This document shows, piece after piece, positions 27,369 through 35,994 of a stretch of 63,064 bases of DNA (its first letter is position 1; every line of letters begins with the position of its first letter). The translations under genes and the position numbers were made by a program. The stretch covers positions 1-63,064 of the forward strand of contig NZ_JASLGT010000007.1 of assembly GCF_030150205.1 (NCBI RefSeq), given 5' to 3'. The DNA comes from Niabella sp. GTDB lineage: Bacteria > Bacteroidota > Bacteroidia > Chitinophagales > Chitinophagaceae. The notes below the pieces were generated by a model that saw only the letters and a list, made by a program, of their open reading frames with translations, ran no database searches and had not been told where the DNA came from.

Positions 27369-27884
27369 TTAAAATTTTTTATACCGCAACTGCAGCACAT
27401 CATCATTCAGGCGCTCCTGGCCAACCAGCTGAAGCCTGATATTTAACCCATCATTTGCTCCCAATATCCCGCCGGCTGTGATCGTTGGGATCACATTCAA
27501 TACCACATCGGTTACCCGGTCTTTTTCCAGGAATACATTGTAGGTCTCCGTTCCGCCACCAATAATCATTTCATCAAAGCCCTGCTCCTCCAGGTATGTA
27601 ATAGCTTCTTCCGGACTACTGGCTACTTTATATACATCGGTTGTTTGCCGGGTGGCAGAAAGCGAAACAAATGTTACCAGTGGAAACACTTCCCTTACTT
27701 TATCGATACCGCCAAAGGCCGTTACAAAATTTTCAAATGATTTTCTTCCCATTACGAGATTCCCCGCGCGGTTTATATACTGTATGGCCAAGCCGATTAT
27801 TTCCGGAGGCACCGCATGGCCGGGATTTTCAGACAGGAGCAGTTTTCCATTTGCAGAAACATTTGCGTATACCGTTATTTTCAT
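27369..27884 (-). CDS. DHFR-like (RibD C-terminal) reductase family protein
   Basis: The 171-residue protein starts MKITVYANVSANGKL, the first strand of the dihydrofolate-reductase fold. It has NLVMGRKSFENF, the conserved MGRxTyE-type loop for NADPH, MIIGGGTETYNVFLE with the second nucleotide-binding GGG, and VLNVIPTITAGGIL. It belongs to the small RibD_C/YwjB group rather than true DHFR, and its substrate is unknown. It is divergent from an HxlR regulator with only 89 bases between, so the pair is probably a regulator and its target. Confidence 0.85.
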   Translation of the reverse strand: MKITVYANVSANGKLLLSENPGHAVPPEIIGLAIQYINRAGNLVMGRKSFENFVTAFGGIDKVREVFPLVTFVSLSATRQTTDVYKVASSPEEAITYLEEQGFDEMIIGGGTETYNVFLEKDRVTDVVLNVIPTITAGGILGANDGLNIRLQLVGQERLNDDVLQLRYKKF

Positions 27885-27901
27885 AAAAACTGTTTATATC
27901 A

Positions 27902-27963
27902 ACAAAAATATCGGTGAATTATTCTACTTTCATGATCCGTTAACCGGAGGTAACTACTTACCT
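27902..27963. promoter_or_regulatory. Divergent promoter and palindromic operator candidate
   Basis: The minus strand carries TATTTTTGT at 27902-27910, a -7 box for the reductase gene. At 27948-27963 AGGTAA-ctac-TTACCT is a perfect 6-4-6 palindrome, 10 bases before the HxlR ATG. A third piece, gaagtaact, follows. The palindrome is the best candidate for the HxlR binding site. Confidence 0.5.
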
Positions 27964-27973
27964 GGAAGTAACT

Positions 27974-28339
27974 ATGCATGTAAAAAGACCAGAAAAAACA
28001 AGGCCGGAATGTATCGATAACCTGCTTGCACTAAGGGACAGCCTTGAGCTTTTAGGGGGCAAGTGGAAACTCTTAATTGTATTGCATCTCAGCTGCCGGC
28101 CAAAGGAGCTGCTGCACTTCAAAAAGCTGGAAAAGGAAATTACCGGCATATCTGCAAAGATGCTCTCTAAAGAATTGAAAACGCTTGAGGAAAATAAAAT
28201 CATAACCCGTACCATTCAAAATACCCGGCCGGTTACGGTAACCTATGCGCTTACAACATATGGAGCATCCCTTATACCCATTGCAAGAGATTTGCAGCAA
28301 TGGGGATTGAATCACCGGAGCATCATAAAAGAAAAATAA
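27974..28339 (+). CDS. HxlR family winged-helix regulator
   Basis: The 121 residues match the HxlR family: RDSLELLGGKWKLLIVLHLSCRPKELLHFKKLEKEI covers the first helices, ITGISAKMLSKELKTLEENKIITR is the recognition region and wing, and TYALTTYGASLIPIARDLQQWGL the dimerisation helix. Family members often sense redox or electrophile stress, usually through a cysteine near the N-terminus. Here Cys13 is in a comparable position. Divergence from the DHFR-like gene suggests it controls that gene. Confidence 0.9.
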   Translation: MHVKRPEKTRPECIDNLLALRDSLELLGGKWKLLIVLHLSCRPKELLHFKKLEKEITGISAKMLSKELKTLEENKIITRTIQNTRPVTVTYALTTYGASLIPIARDLQQWGLNHRSIIKEK

Positions 28340-28378
28340 AGCAACCTGAATATTAACCAAGAGCGGCAATGTTTACCG

Positions 28379-29152
28379 CTAATTAAATATCCCGTTCATG
28401 GCTGTTAGTATGATGGGTGTACCACCCGTTATCACAATGGTATGTTCATGCTGGGCCATATAACCGCCCTTGTTTCCAACCAGGGTCCATCCGTCATCCA
28501 GCTCCGTTGCATGGGTCGATGTAGTTGCAATAAATGTTTCAATGGCAACAACCGAGTTCTTTTTAAACCTCCGCGGGTCAAACCGGTTTTTATAATTGAG
28601 CAACTCCTCCGGCTGTTCGTGCAGTCCCCGGCCGATGCCGTGTCCTCCAAGGTTTTTAACTACCAGGAAGCCTTTTTTCTTAGCCGTTGTTTCCATCAGG
28701 TGCCCGATATCAGCAATCTTCACTCCGCCTTTAATATGTTCCAGCGCCTGTTTTAATACAGCACGGGATGCTTCCACTAATGGCTGATGCTGATGGATAT
28801 CTTTTCCAAGAACGAAGGAAGCCCCATTATCGGCCCAAAAACCATTCAACTCAGCAGATACATCGATATTGACAAGGTCGCCCTCCTTTAATATCCGTTT
28901 ACCGGAGGGTATGCCATGGCAAAACTCATGATTTACACTGATACAGGCACATCCCGGAAATCCATAGGTCAGCTGCGGTGCCGGTCTTGCGCCAAAATCC
29001 GCCAGTATCCTGGCTCCGTAATCATCCAACGCTTTTGTGCTCATTCCCGGCTGCGCATAGTGCATCATTTGTTTCAATGTATATGCAACGGCCGTACCTG
29101 CGTTTTGCATACCGGTCAGTTCCGCTTCTTTTGTTATGGACACGGCTTTCAT
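28379..29152 (-). CDS. map: Type I methionine aminopeptidase
   Basis: MetAP removes the initiator methionine from nascent proteins. The 257-residue catalytic domain shows all five metal ligands: NIDVSAELNGFWADNGASF (two Asp), GGHGIGRGLHEQPEEL (His), AIETFIA (Glu), and QHEHTIVIT (Glu). The substrate-contacting FCHGIPSGKRIL is present. The frame is open upstream, but the ATG at 29152 gives MKAVSITKEAEL and follows a good -7 box at 29181-29189. It is not in a ribosomal protein cluster, so it may be a second MetAP of the genome. Confidence 0.94.
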   Translation of the reverse strand: MKAVSITKEAELTGMQNAGTAVAYTLKQMMHYAQPGMSTKALDDYGARILADFGARPAPQLTYGFPGCACISVNHEFCHGIPSGKRILKEGDLVNIDVSAELNGFWADNGASFVLGKDIHQHQPLVEASRAVLKQALEHIKGGVKIADIGHLMETTAKKKGFLVVKNLGGHGIGRGLHEQPEELLNYKNRFDPRRFKKNSVVAIETFIATTSTHATELDDGWTLVGNKGGYMAQHEHTIVITGGTPIILTAMNGIFN

Positions 29153-29180
29153 TTTAAGTTTGCAGAGGATCCCCTCTTTT

Positions 29181-29189
29181 GCAAATTTA
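29181..29189 (-). promoter_or_regulatory. -7 box upstream of map
   Basis: The minus strand reads TAAATTTGC, matching TAnnTTTG, 28 bases before the ATG at 29152. Confidence 0.5.
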
Positions 29190-29281
29190 CCTTTTTTATT
29201 GTTTGCTGCAGTGCAGGTACCCAACCCCGGGGCACAGGGAGACTCGGAGGAACAGACCTCCTTTAAAATAAAAAATGGGCT

Positions 29282-30340
29282 TTACTCAAATATTTTATCG
29301 ATCTGCGTTGAGGGACCCGCAAAAAATTCTTTAACGCTACATAGCTCTTTAAACTCCTGGTGCTCATAGTCGGCAAAGGCAAAGCATTTCTTTTTGGGGT
29401 ACCAGACCAAAAAGCCATCACTGCTGTAATTATCCACGGCACTCAGCAAATCTAAAAATTTATGTTTCATCCAATGCACTTCCTTAACCTCCAGCAGCGT
29501 GTTGAATTCTATAAACCGTACATTTTCATTACCCGGCAGCTCCCATCGGCGATCGGCGCTCCGCAATACTTTCAGCAGGGCTTCCGGCAACTTATAGCTT
29601 TTTAGTTCTTCCAGTCGCTGTTCTTCATCATGCCACCGCTCCGGCTCCAATGCTTTAAGAAAGGCCTTCATTTCCTCATTCTGGTTGGCTACTGCACAGT
29701 TATACGGCCGCTCCCCATAATGGTCCTTAACGGTCACATCTGCTCCATGCGCCACCAGCAATTTTACCGTTTCCATATCGTTCTGTTTTGCCGCAATGTG
29801 CACGGGTGTAGAGTTATAAGGGTATACCATATCCGGTTTGCAAAAGTTCACATCCACCCGATGATCCAGCAACAGCGCAATAGCTTTATACTGGCGGTTG
29901 GAGACGGCCTGCCGCAGGGAACTGCCGTCATGCTTAAGATCATAACCGGCCCCGATCAATACCGGGATAAGGTTGTAATGATTGCCATACAATGCAGCCC
30001 CCATGGCAGACTTACTTATTTTATTACGGGCATTTACATCAGCGCCGTCTTCGATGAGGCGTTTTACTGTTTTTAGATCGCCTCCGGAACAGGCGGTTAC
30101 AATAGCCGGATGCTCTTTATCATTTAACGCTACCTTTTTTAAAAGCAGCCAGTCCAGCACCTTTTTCTTTTTTTCGCTAAGCGCAAGGGTAAGCGGTGTT
30201 TCGGCAACCCACTTAGTGATCTGGATCTTCTGGTTGATGTTCCATCCGCCGGTTGCTTTACGTTCCAAAGCAGCAATATCTTCGGCCATGATCTGTTGGG
30301 CAATTTCGGTCAGTTCGGCGTTTGGTCCAAATAATTTCAT
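29282..30340 (-). CDS. Ankyrin-repeat protein with C-terminal SUKH-like domain
   Basis: Residues ~45-235 form about five ankyrin repeats, for example AIVTACSGGDLKTVKRLIEDGADVNARN (positions ~78-105) and TPVHIAAKQNDMETVKLLVAHGADV. Residues ~245-352 resemble a SMI1/KNR4 (SUKH) domain: YKLPEALLKVLRSADRRWELP, FIEFNTLLEV, and DGFLVWYPKKKCFAFADYEHQEF. SUKH domains are common in immunity proteins of polymorphic toxin systems, and ankyrin proteins also occur there. No toxin is next to it, so a role in immunity is inference. No signal peptide is visible, so the protein is probably cytoplasmic. Confidence 0.7.
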   Translation of the reverse strand: MKLFGPNAELTEIAQQIMAEDIAALERKATGGWNINQKIQITKWVAETPLTLALSEKKKKVLDWLLLKKVALNDKEHPAIVTACSGGDLKTVKRLIEDGADVNARNKISKSAMGAALYGNHYNLIPVLIGAGYDLKHDGSSLRQAVSNRQYKAIALLLDHRVDVNFCKPDMVYPYNSTPVHIAAKQNDMETVKLLVAHGADVTVKDHYGERPYNCAVANQNEEMKAFLKALEPERWHDEEQRLEELKSYKLPEALLKVLRSADRRWELPGNENVRFIEFNTLLEVKEVHWMKHKFLDLLSAVDNYSSDGFLVWYPKKKCFAFADYEHQEFKELCSVKEFFAGPSTQIDKIFE

Positions 30341-30448
30341 CCTGTTGTTGTTTGATGTGATGGCAACATTTGTTCATGCAGATGTAGCAGGCACAAGATA
30401 TCACTTTTTATAACACAAGGCCGCCTTGCATCCCCCACAGCCCCCGGA

Positions 30449-30931
30449 TTAAAAGATCCCGATATAGAGCATCATCCCAAAGGCCAGTGCAGCGAACAGC
30501 GTCCGGACATGATTATACCGGTTCCAGGGAGCCTCAAAACGAAATCGGACGGCCCTGGCAGCCTCCGGATCCAGTTGATCCATATCCTGCTGCTCCAGGT
30601 AATTGTTTAACGGAACATTGCACAGCATCGTAACCATAAATACGCCGCCCATATAAACCAGCGAAATCACCAGCATCCACATAAACCGGGAATGATCCTC
30701 AAGAAAACGGATAAAAGTGGTTCCGATAAGAAAAAGCGGCGCCCCAATAAAACACCACAGGAACACGGGGTTCAGGATCGCTTTATTGATCCGTTGCATC
30801 GCCTGCAAATAGCACTTATCATCCAGCTTTTTTAAACCCCGCGTTACCGCGATACTAAACGAAAAGAACAATCCGGCCATCAGCGCTACCAGCAGCGAGG
30901 CGATAAAAAAACAGCTGTTACCCAGTATCAT
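30449..30931 (-). CDS. DUF1772 family membrane protein
   Basis: The 160-residue protein has four hydrophobic segments (residues ~5-28, ~55-72, ~82-104 and ~142-160) and the DUF1772 pattern, with LMAGLFFSFSIAVTRGLKKL near the start, AILNPVFLWCF and VPLNNYLEQQD before the last helix. The family includes anthrone oxygenase-like proteins, but most bacterial members have no known activity. It is read in the same direction as rsmE but separated from it by 61 bases. Confidence 0.8.
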   Translation of the reverse strand: MILGNSCFFIASLLVALMAGLFFSFSIAVTRGLKKLDDKCYLQAMQRINKAILNPVFLWCFIGAPLFLIGTTFIRFLEDHSRFMWMLVISLVYMGGVFMVTMLCNVPLNNYLEQQDMDQLDPEAARAVRFRFEAPWNRYNHVRTLFAALAFGMMLYIGIF

Positions 30932-30992
30932 TTAAAATGAGTTTAATTACAAGGACGATGGATTCTTTTCCCCGTGCAGGACCGCTTCATGC

Positions 30993-31703
30993 CTAACGCA
31001 CGCAAAGCAGGGTGGCCGCCACCACGCCTGCCGTTTCTGTACGCAGCCTGGTAGAACCAAGGGTTACCGGCTGGTATCCGTTTGCCATTGCCGCACCGAT
31101 CTCCTCTGTAGTAAAATCGCCCTCCGGCCCGATGAGAATGATGCTGTCTGCATCTATCTGCTGCTCTTTCAGGGAATATTTTTCATCTTCCAGGCAATGT
31201 GCTATAAACTTCCGGGGAATGGAATAAAAGCCGCGGTCCTTTATAAAATCGGCATATTTTAAAGGCTCCGGCATTTGCGGCAGCCAAACCTGCCGGCTTT
31301 GCAGTAAGGCGCTGATGAGGATCTGCTGCAGCCGTTCTGTTTTAGCACGGTCTTTTTCCGTGCGTTCACTAATGAGGGGAATAATGGCCGCTACACCGAT
31401 CTCCGTTGCCTTTTCCAGGAACCATTCAAAGCGGTTGGTATTTTTTAATAAAGAAATGGCAATGGTGATCCGCGGATGCCGGGGTGATGAAAAAACAGTA
31501 TCGGTGATCGTTACGGAGCAATGTTTCTTATGTGGGTCTGCAATTGTAGCGGTTAGCAAATGCCCTTTCCCATCTGTAAGATGTAAGGCCGCTCCTGTCT
31601 GCATCCGCAATACCTGTACTACATGACGGGAATTGTTTTCATCCAGCACGATGTTATTTTCACCGGGCGTGTATTGGCTGATATAAAAAAACGGAAGCTG
31701 CAA
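30993..31703 (-). CDS. rsmE: 16S rRNA (uracil-1498-N3)-methyltransferase
   Basis: RsmE methylates U1498 of 16S rRNA using SAM. The 236 residues have a PUA-like N-terminus (NSRHVVQVLRMQTGAALHLTDG). The SPOUT domain follows with LLKNTNRFEWFLEKATEIGVAAIIPLISERTE (family evidence at residues ~85-115), the knot loop LIGPEGDFTTEEI and the end motif LGSTRLRTETAGVVA. No ATG is available near the N-terminus. The start used here is TTG at 31703, which gives a complete PUA domain. Confidence 0.93.
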   Translation of the reverse strand: MQLPFFYISQYTPGENNIVLDENNSRHVVQVLRMQTGAALHLTDGKGHLLTATIADPHKKHCSVTITDTVFSSPRHPRITIAISLLKNTNRFEWFLEKATEIGVAAIIPLISERTEKDRAKTERLQQILISALLQSRQVWLPQMPEPLKYADFIKDRGFYSIPRKFIAHCLEDEKYSLKEQQIDADSIILIGPEGDFTTEEIGAAMANGYQPVTLGSTRLRTETAGVVAATLLCVR

Positions 31704-31796
31704 AACGGGGCTTTGTTTAAGGGTTGAGATTCAGATGCAAGGCCGGCTCACCATGGTGGTTTCAACATGAAACTTTAGCCTTGAACCTAAACTAAA

Positions 31797-33383
31797 TTAA
31801 AAAGGCGCGTCTTCCAGATTATCAAACTCATCATCCTTCATCTTATTCATCTTGCTCTCTACCTGGAACAGCTTGGCGCCACCACCACCGCCGCCTTCTT
31901 CTTCATCGATCCGCTTCCAGCTGCTGCCCGGAGCGGCCATAATATTATAAGGATCTTCTTCCCAGCTGATAAATTTTTGAATATGCAGTAACGCTTTCAG
32001 TTTGATGGTTTCGAGTGAACCGTTCCGGTGTTTGGCGATCTTTACCTCCGTTAACCCGCGCTGGTCCTCCCCTTCGGCACTGGTGTTCATATCATAATAA
32101 TCCGGGCGGTACAGGAACATTACCATATCCGCATCCTGCTCAATGGCACCCGATTCCCGAAGATCACTCAACTGGGGTACCCGGCTGCCATCCTTGGAGC
32201 CCCGCTGTTCCACAGCACGACTTAACTGGGACAGCGCAATAATGGGTACGCTTAATTCCTTGGCCAATCCTTTCAGGTTCCGGCTGATGGAGCTGATCTC
32301 CTGCTCCCGGTTGCCTTTGGCATCGCCGGAGCCGCTCATCAGCTGCAGGTAGTCGATGATGATCATCCCGATATTGTGTTTATTCTTCAGCTTCCGGCAT
32401 TTGGCCCGTAACTCAAAAATATTCAACGCCGGTGTGTCATCAATAAAAAGCGGCGCCTGCGACAACCGCTGAATTCCCTTGGTGTACAATTGCTTCATTT
32501 CATGGTCTTCCATCTTACCACGGGCGATCTTTTCCAGCATGATCTCACTTTCGGCCGACAGCACCCGCTGTACCAGCTGGGCGGCACTCATCTCCAGGGA
32601 GAAGAATGCTACCGGAGTGGGATGTTCTTTAATCTTGTTCATTACCGCGTTCCGCGCAAGGTTCAGCGCAAAGGCGGTCTTTCCCACGGCAGGACGTGCG
32701 GCAAGGATGATCAGATCCGTATTCTGCCATCCGTAGGTTACCTTATCCAGCATTTTAAAGCCGCTGGGAACACCGGTTACGTCTTCGTTCCGGTGCCGCA
32801 GGTCTTCGATCCGCTGTATGGTTTGTACCAATACCGAATCGATCGGCTGTATGGTACTGCGCAGATGCGAGTTGGTAATTTCAAATAATTTGGATTCGGC
32901 ATCGTCCAGCAGTTCAAATACATCCGTGCTGTCTTCAAACGCATCGTTGATGATCTCTCCGCTGATGCGGATCAGTTCCCGCTGAATGAATTTCTGTAAT
33001 ACGATCCGCGCATGCGATTCGATATTCGCCGCCGAAACCACAGCGTTGGTAAGCCGGGTAACATAGTATGCCCCCCCAACCATTTCCAGTTCCTCCCGCA
33101 TCCTTAATTCTTCCACAACGGTAAGAATATCGATGGGCTGACTTTTATGGGCCAGCGACTGCATGGCCCGAAAAATCCGCTGGTTGGCGTCTACATAAAA
33201 ACAGTCTGCTTTTAATACTTCGATAACAGCGTCAAAGGCATTCTTCTCCAGCATCACAGCACCCAGAATGGCTTCCTCCAGCTCCCGGGCCTGTGGGGGT
33301 ACTTTTCCGTAAACCATAGTTCCCAGGTCAACCGCCGTTCTGCGTTTCTGCTTCCGATCTTTATTTATATCCTTTAAATCCAT
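31797..33383 (-). CDS. dnaB: Replicative DNA helicase
   Basis: DnaB is the hexameric helicase that unwinds DNA at the replication fork. The 528-residue protein has the helical N-terminal domain (ELEEAILGAVMLEKNAFDAV), the linker, and a RecA-like C-terminal domain with Walker A ARPAVGKT (229-236). Walker B is IGMIIIDYLQLM, followed by SRNLKGLAKELSVPIIALSQLSR and a GAIEQDADMVMFLYRP motif. A short Gly-rich, acidic tail ends the protein. The start at 33383 precedes a gene-free region. Confidence 0.97.
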   Translation of the reverse strand: MDLKDINKDRKQKRRTAVDLGTMVYGKVPPQARELEEAILGAVMLEKNAFDAVIEVLKADCFYVDANQRIFRAMQSLAHKSQPIDILTVVEELRMREELEMVGGAYYVTRLTNAVVSAANIESHARIVLQKFIQRELIRISGEIINDAFEDSTDVFELLDDAESKLFEITNSHLRSTIQPIDSVLVQTIQRIEDLRHRNEDVTGVPSGFKMLDKVTYGWQNTDLIILAARPAVGKTAFALNLARNAVMNKIKEHPTPVAFFSLEMSAAQLVQRVLSAESEIMLEKIARGKMEDHEMKQLYTKGIQRLSQAPLFIDDTPALNIFELRAKCRKLKNKHNIGMIIIDYLQLMSGSGDAKGNREQEISSISRNLKGLAKELSVPIIALSQLSRAVEQRGSKDGSRVPQLSDLRESGAIEQDADMVMFLYRPDYYDMNTSAEGEDQRGLTEVKIAKHRNGSLETIKLKALLHIQKFISWEEDPYNIMAAPGSSWKRIDEEEGGGGGGAKLFQVESKMNKMKDDEFDNLEDAPF

Positions 33384-33855
33384 TATATTAAAACAACTGT
33401 TTTCCTGCCTTTTAAGACAAAAACTCCGCTATCATCAGCTATACACCAATGATTTCGCGGATCATTTTCCAACCTTAAATTTATCAATTTTAGGGAAGAT
33501 TCCGTTATGGTCCCTTGAAATCAGGAAGCGAATTTAGACCCTAAAAAGGGTAGAAAAAAATCTTTATTTCTGGACCAATTATTAACAGGGTTATTCACAG
33601 ACGTTTTTTTGTTCCAGGTTTAACGTTCCAAAAGTTTAAGGTTGGATTCCGGTTCCCTTTGATGTCAGATCTCCAATTGCAGATGAATCATTAAAAACTA
33701 ATGGCTGAATACCTAAGGCCGCGGTTAGCATTTACAAAAGAAAAACAGATCCCGACCGGAGGAAAAAACCTGTAGTGTAATGTGATCCATTTTCACATCT
33801 TCAAATTTTCATATTCCCACATTTCCAAATTTCCAAAAATCGCTTTCTTTGCACT
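33384..33855. other. 472-bp gene-free stretch between dnaB and rsmG
   Basis: The region is AT-rich next to dnaB. It contains one DnaA-box-like ttattcaca (33591-33599), fragments of the intergenic repeat words (aggtttaacgttccaaaag, tctccaattgcagatg), and from ~33790 a tract of cacatcttcaaattttcatattcccac heptads. The tract ends directly before the rsmG promoter box. No open frame looks real. Confidence 0.6.
33844..33852 (+). promoter_or_regulatory. -7 box of a leaderless-type promoter (rsmG)
   Basis: TTTCTTTGC, a one-mismatch form of TAnnTTTGC, ends three bases before the ATG at 33856. This is the same spacing as at purK. Confidence 0.5.
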
Positions 33856-34506
33856 ATGGACATCGTGCAGAAATACTTTGATGATTTTACGGCTACACAA
33901 AAGGACCAGCTAAAGGCGTTGGAAGAACTATACCGCAACTGGAATGAGAAAATAAATGTGATCAGTCGCAAGGATATTGAAAGCCTTTATGAAAAGCATG
34001 TGCTGCATTCGCTCAGCATTGCAGCTGTTTTTAATTTTCCGCCGGGCACGCAGGTCGTGGATCTGGGCGCGGGAGGCGGTTTCCCCGGCGTTCCGCTGGC
34101 TATTTTCTTCCCCGAAGTGGAGTTTCTGCTGGTGGATAGCATCGGCAAAAAATTAAAGGTAGTAGATGCCGTAAGCGAAGCCATCGGTTTAAAAAACCTC
34201 CGGACCCGCCATTGCCGCATTGAAGAGGTAAAAGATAAAAAATTTGATTTCGTGGTGTCCAGGGCGGTAGCGCCCTTAAAAGATCTCTGGCAATGGAGCC
34301 GTCCGCTGATCCGGAGAGACCCTGCCAAGCATACGACCGGGCTCATTGAAAAAGGCGATCATGCCCCCGGACTGATCTGCCTGAAGGGGGGCGATCTTAC
34401 GCAGGAAATTTTTGAAAGCGGTACCCGGCCGCATATAATGGCCATCAGCGATCTTTTTACTGAACCCTTCTTTGAAGAAAAGTACCTGGTGTACGTACCA
34501 AAGTAG
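33856..34506 (+). CDS. rsmG: 16S rRNA (guanine-527-N7)-methyltransferase
   Basis: RsmG (GidB) methylates G527 of 16S rRNA; its loss can give low-level streptomycin resistance in other bacteria. The 216 residues contain LYRNWNEKINVISRKDIE, HVLHSLSIA, the SAM-binding VVDLGAGGGFPGVPLAI, SIGKKLKVVDAV and the conserved FDFVVSRAVAPL. It is convergent with the next gene, with 7 bases between the stops. Confidence 0.96.
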   Translation: MDIVQKYFDDFTATQKDQLKALEELYRNWNEKINVISRKDIESLYEKHVLHSLSIAAVFNFPPGTQVVDLGAGGGFPGVPLAIFFPEVEFLLVDSIGKKLKVVDAVSEAIGLKNLRTRHCRIEEVKDKKFDFVVSRAVAPLKDLWQWSRPLIRRDPAKHTTGLIEKGDHAPGLICLKGGDLTQEIFESGTRPHIMAISDLFTEPFFEEKYLVYVPK

Positions 34507-34513
34507 CGGCATG

Positions 34514-35359
34514 TTATGGTGCAGGAGGAGGAAGATCTTCTTCGTCCTCAAGTCTCAGGTGTTTCTCTTCAATTTCCGTAAAACGTACTACCTGTACTTT
34601 TTTACCGTCCTGTATCGTTTCTGAGATCAGCGTTCCTTTCTCCATACGTGCCGGAATCTTACGGGCATTGGCATTCAGTTCCTGGTCATAGATCACCATA
34701 CGGAACATCAGGTCTATAATGATCACGCGGATCTTTTTTTGATTGAAATCCGGAGTATCCCGCTCCTTTTGCAGGTAATAGAATTTCCAGTTCAACCTCC
34801 CCCAATCCGCGGAATATTTAAGTTCCAGGTCTAAAAAATCGGGTTTGTAGTTTTTTTCTTTTACATACGCCAGCGCAAGCTGCTGCGCCTGGTCATACTG
34901 GTTCAATGTTTGTTCCAGGTAAAAAGAAAAGCGGGGAAACTCAAATTTTAAAACCTGCCCATACTGATCAAAACTCATTTCAAAACAATATTCCCTTATC
35001 CGCTTCTCAGGAAAACAAAAAATAAACCAGAGCTGGTATTCAGGCACCAGTCCATAGTTCGACTGCGCCAGCAGTTCATTCTTAAAAAATTGTTCGGGGC
35101 TGTATATATGCGCGCTGTGAAATACAACCTTTCCGGCCCATTGTCCCAAACAGTCCTCCAACACCTGCTTCGCTATGGTTTGGATCTTTACCGGCAGCTG
35201 ATCAAGCGCATCAACCGGCTGTGGCAAATAACGGCTTTCATCCTTATGGTATGCTTCCCGGCCGGAATGTATACGCGAAAAGAAACCACGTCCCACATAC
35301 GGCTGGTATACTTTCGGATCTTCAGGATCAAAAGGTTCGGGACGATAAGGACCGTTCAT
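34514..35359 (-). CDS. Conserved hypothetical protein
   Basis: I do not recognise a domain in this 281-residue, probably cytoplasmic protein. It lacks a signal peptide and membrane segments. It is rich in Tyr, Gln and charged residues, with alternating strand-like stretches such as YQLWFIFCFPEKRIREYCFEM and LKFEFPRFSFYLEQTL. It ends in an acidic-proline tail (EDEEDLPPPAP). The mixed alpha/beta pattern and complete frame with an ATG at 35359 support a real gene. It overlaps nothing and converges on rsmG. Confidence 0.65.
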   Translation of the reverse strand: MNGPYRPEPFDPEDPKVYQPYVGRGFFSRIHSGREAYHKDESRYLPQPVDALDQLPVKIQTIAKQVLEDCLGQWAGKVVFHSAHIYSPEQFFKNELLAQSNYGLVPEYQLWFIFCFPEKRIREYCFEMSFDQYGQVLKFEFPRFSFYLEQTLNQYDQAQQLALAYVKEKNYKPDFLDLELKYSADWGRLNWKFYYLQKERDTPDFNQKKIRVIIIDLMFRMVIYDQELNANARKIPARMEKGTLISETIQDGKKVQVVRFTEIEEKHLRLEDEEDLPPPAP

Positions 35360-35994
35360 AAGCTGTTTTTACATATAAATATATAAAAACTTTCTGTCAT
35401 TCAAAAAAACCCACTTGCAACCACGATCGCTACCGCAACTGTTGCCGATCAATGCCCGGGGGACTGCCTTCTAAAAAAAACAGGTCCGCCTTGTTTGACT
35501 TTCGCCGGGCGGATTCTTTCTACAAATTACTTCGGAACGGAATCGTAACTACTACCGTCAACAAGTGACGCAGCGCCTCTTTTTTACGTGGCGGATGTAC
35601 TTTCAAAAGAAAAATCCTGCCCGTAAAAAAGCAGCGCAGTACGTGTTGCACAACAAGCAAGCAGCAAGGTCTTCAACGCGCGCCTCGAGAAAAGAAGTGA
35701 AGCGACTTTTCAATTCGGGTGTATAGTGCGTGGCCGGTTAAACGGCGGAGCATTCGTTTAACCTTGACTTTTGCTCCACTTTTTGTCAAGAAAAAGTGGA
35801 AGAAGAAACAATGGAACGTGACTGATTAACAACACATCATATCATCTGTCATTGGCAACTTGTTTCGGTGTCAAAAAACAGTTGTCTATCAATAGATTCT
35901 GATCCGCCGCGAAGGACAGAAAGACAAGGATCTATAAAGCGACTTTTAATACAGCCTCTTCTTTTACATTGCACATTGCTGATTGTTCATACTA
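35360..35994. other. 635-bp gene-free stretch with inverted repeats
   Basis: No gene is supported in any frame. Two inverted repeats are visible. Around 35572-35643, gcgcctcttttttacgtgg faces cccgtaaaaaagcagcgc imperfectly. At 35775-35800 tccacttttt and aaaaagtgga form a perfect 10-base stem with a gtcaag loop. The tail (35885-35960) has gccgcgaaggacagaaagac words like those of the left-end array. Confidence 0.6.
35775..35800. repeat. Hairpin TCCACTTTTT-gtcaag-AAAAAGTGGA
   Basis: A perfect 10-bp stem with a 6-base loop lies in the middle of a non-coding region, preceded by ccttgacttttgc and followed by agaagaaac. It is a plausible intergenic hairpin repeat. Its distance from any stop codon makes a terminator role unlikely. 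Confidence 0.6.

Noticed and set aside
33591..33599. DnaA-box-like ttattcaca next to dnaB and rsmG, hinting at an origin
   Set aside because: Only one box was seen and no cluster or AT-rich unwinding element with further boxes. dnaA and dnaN are absent.
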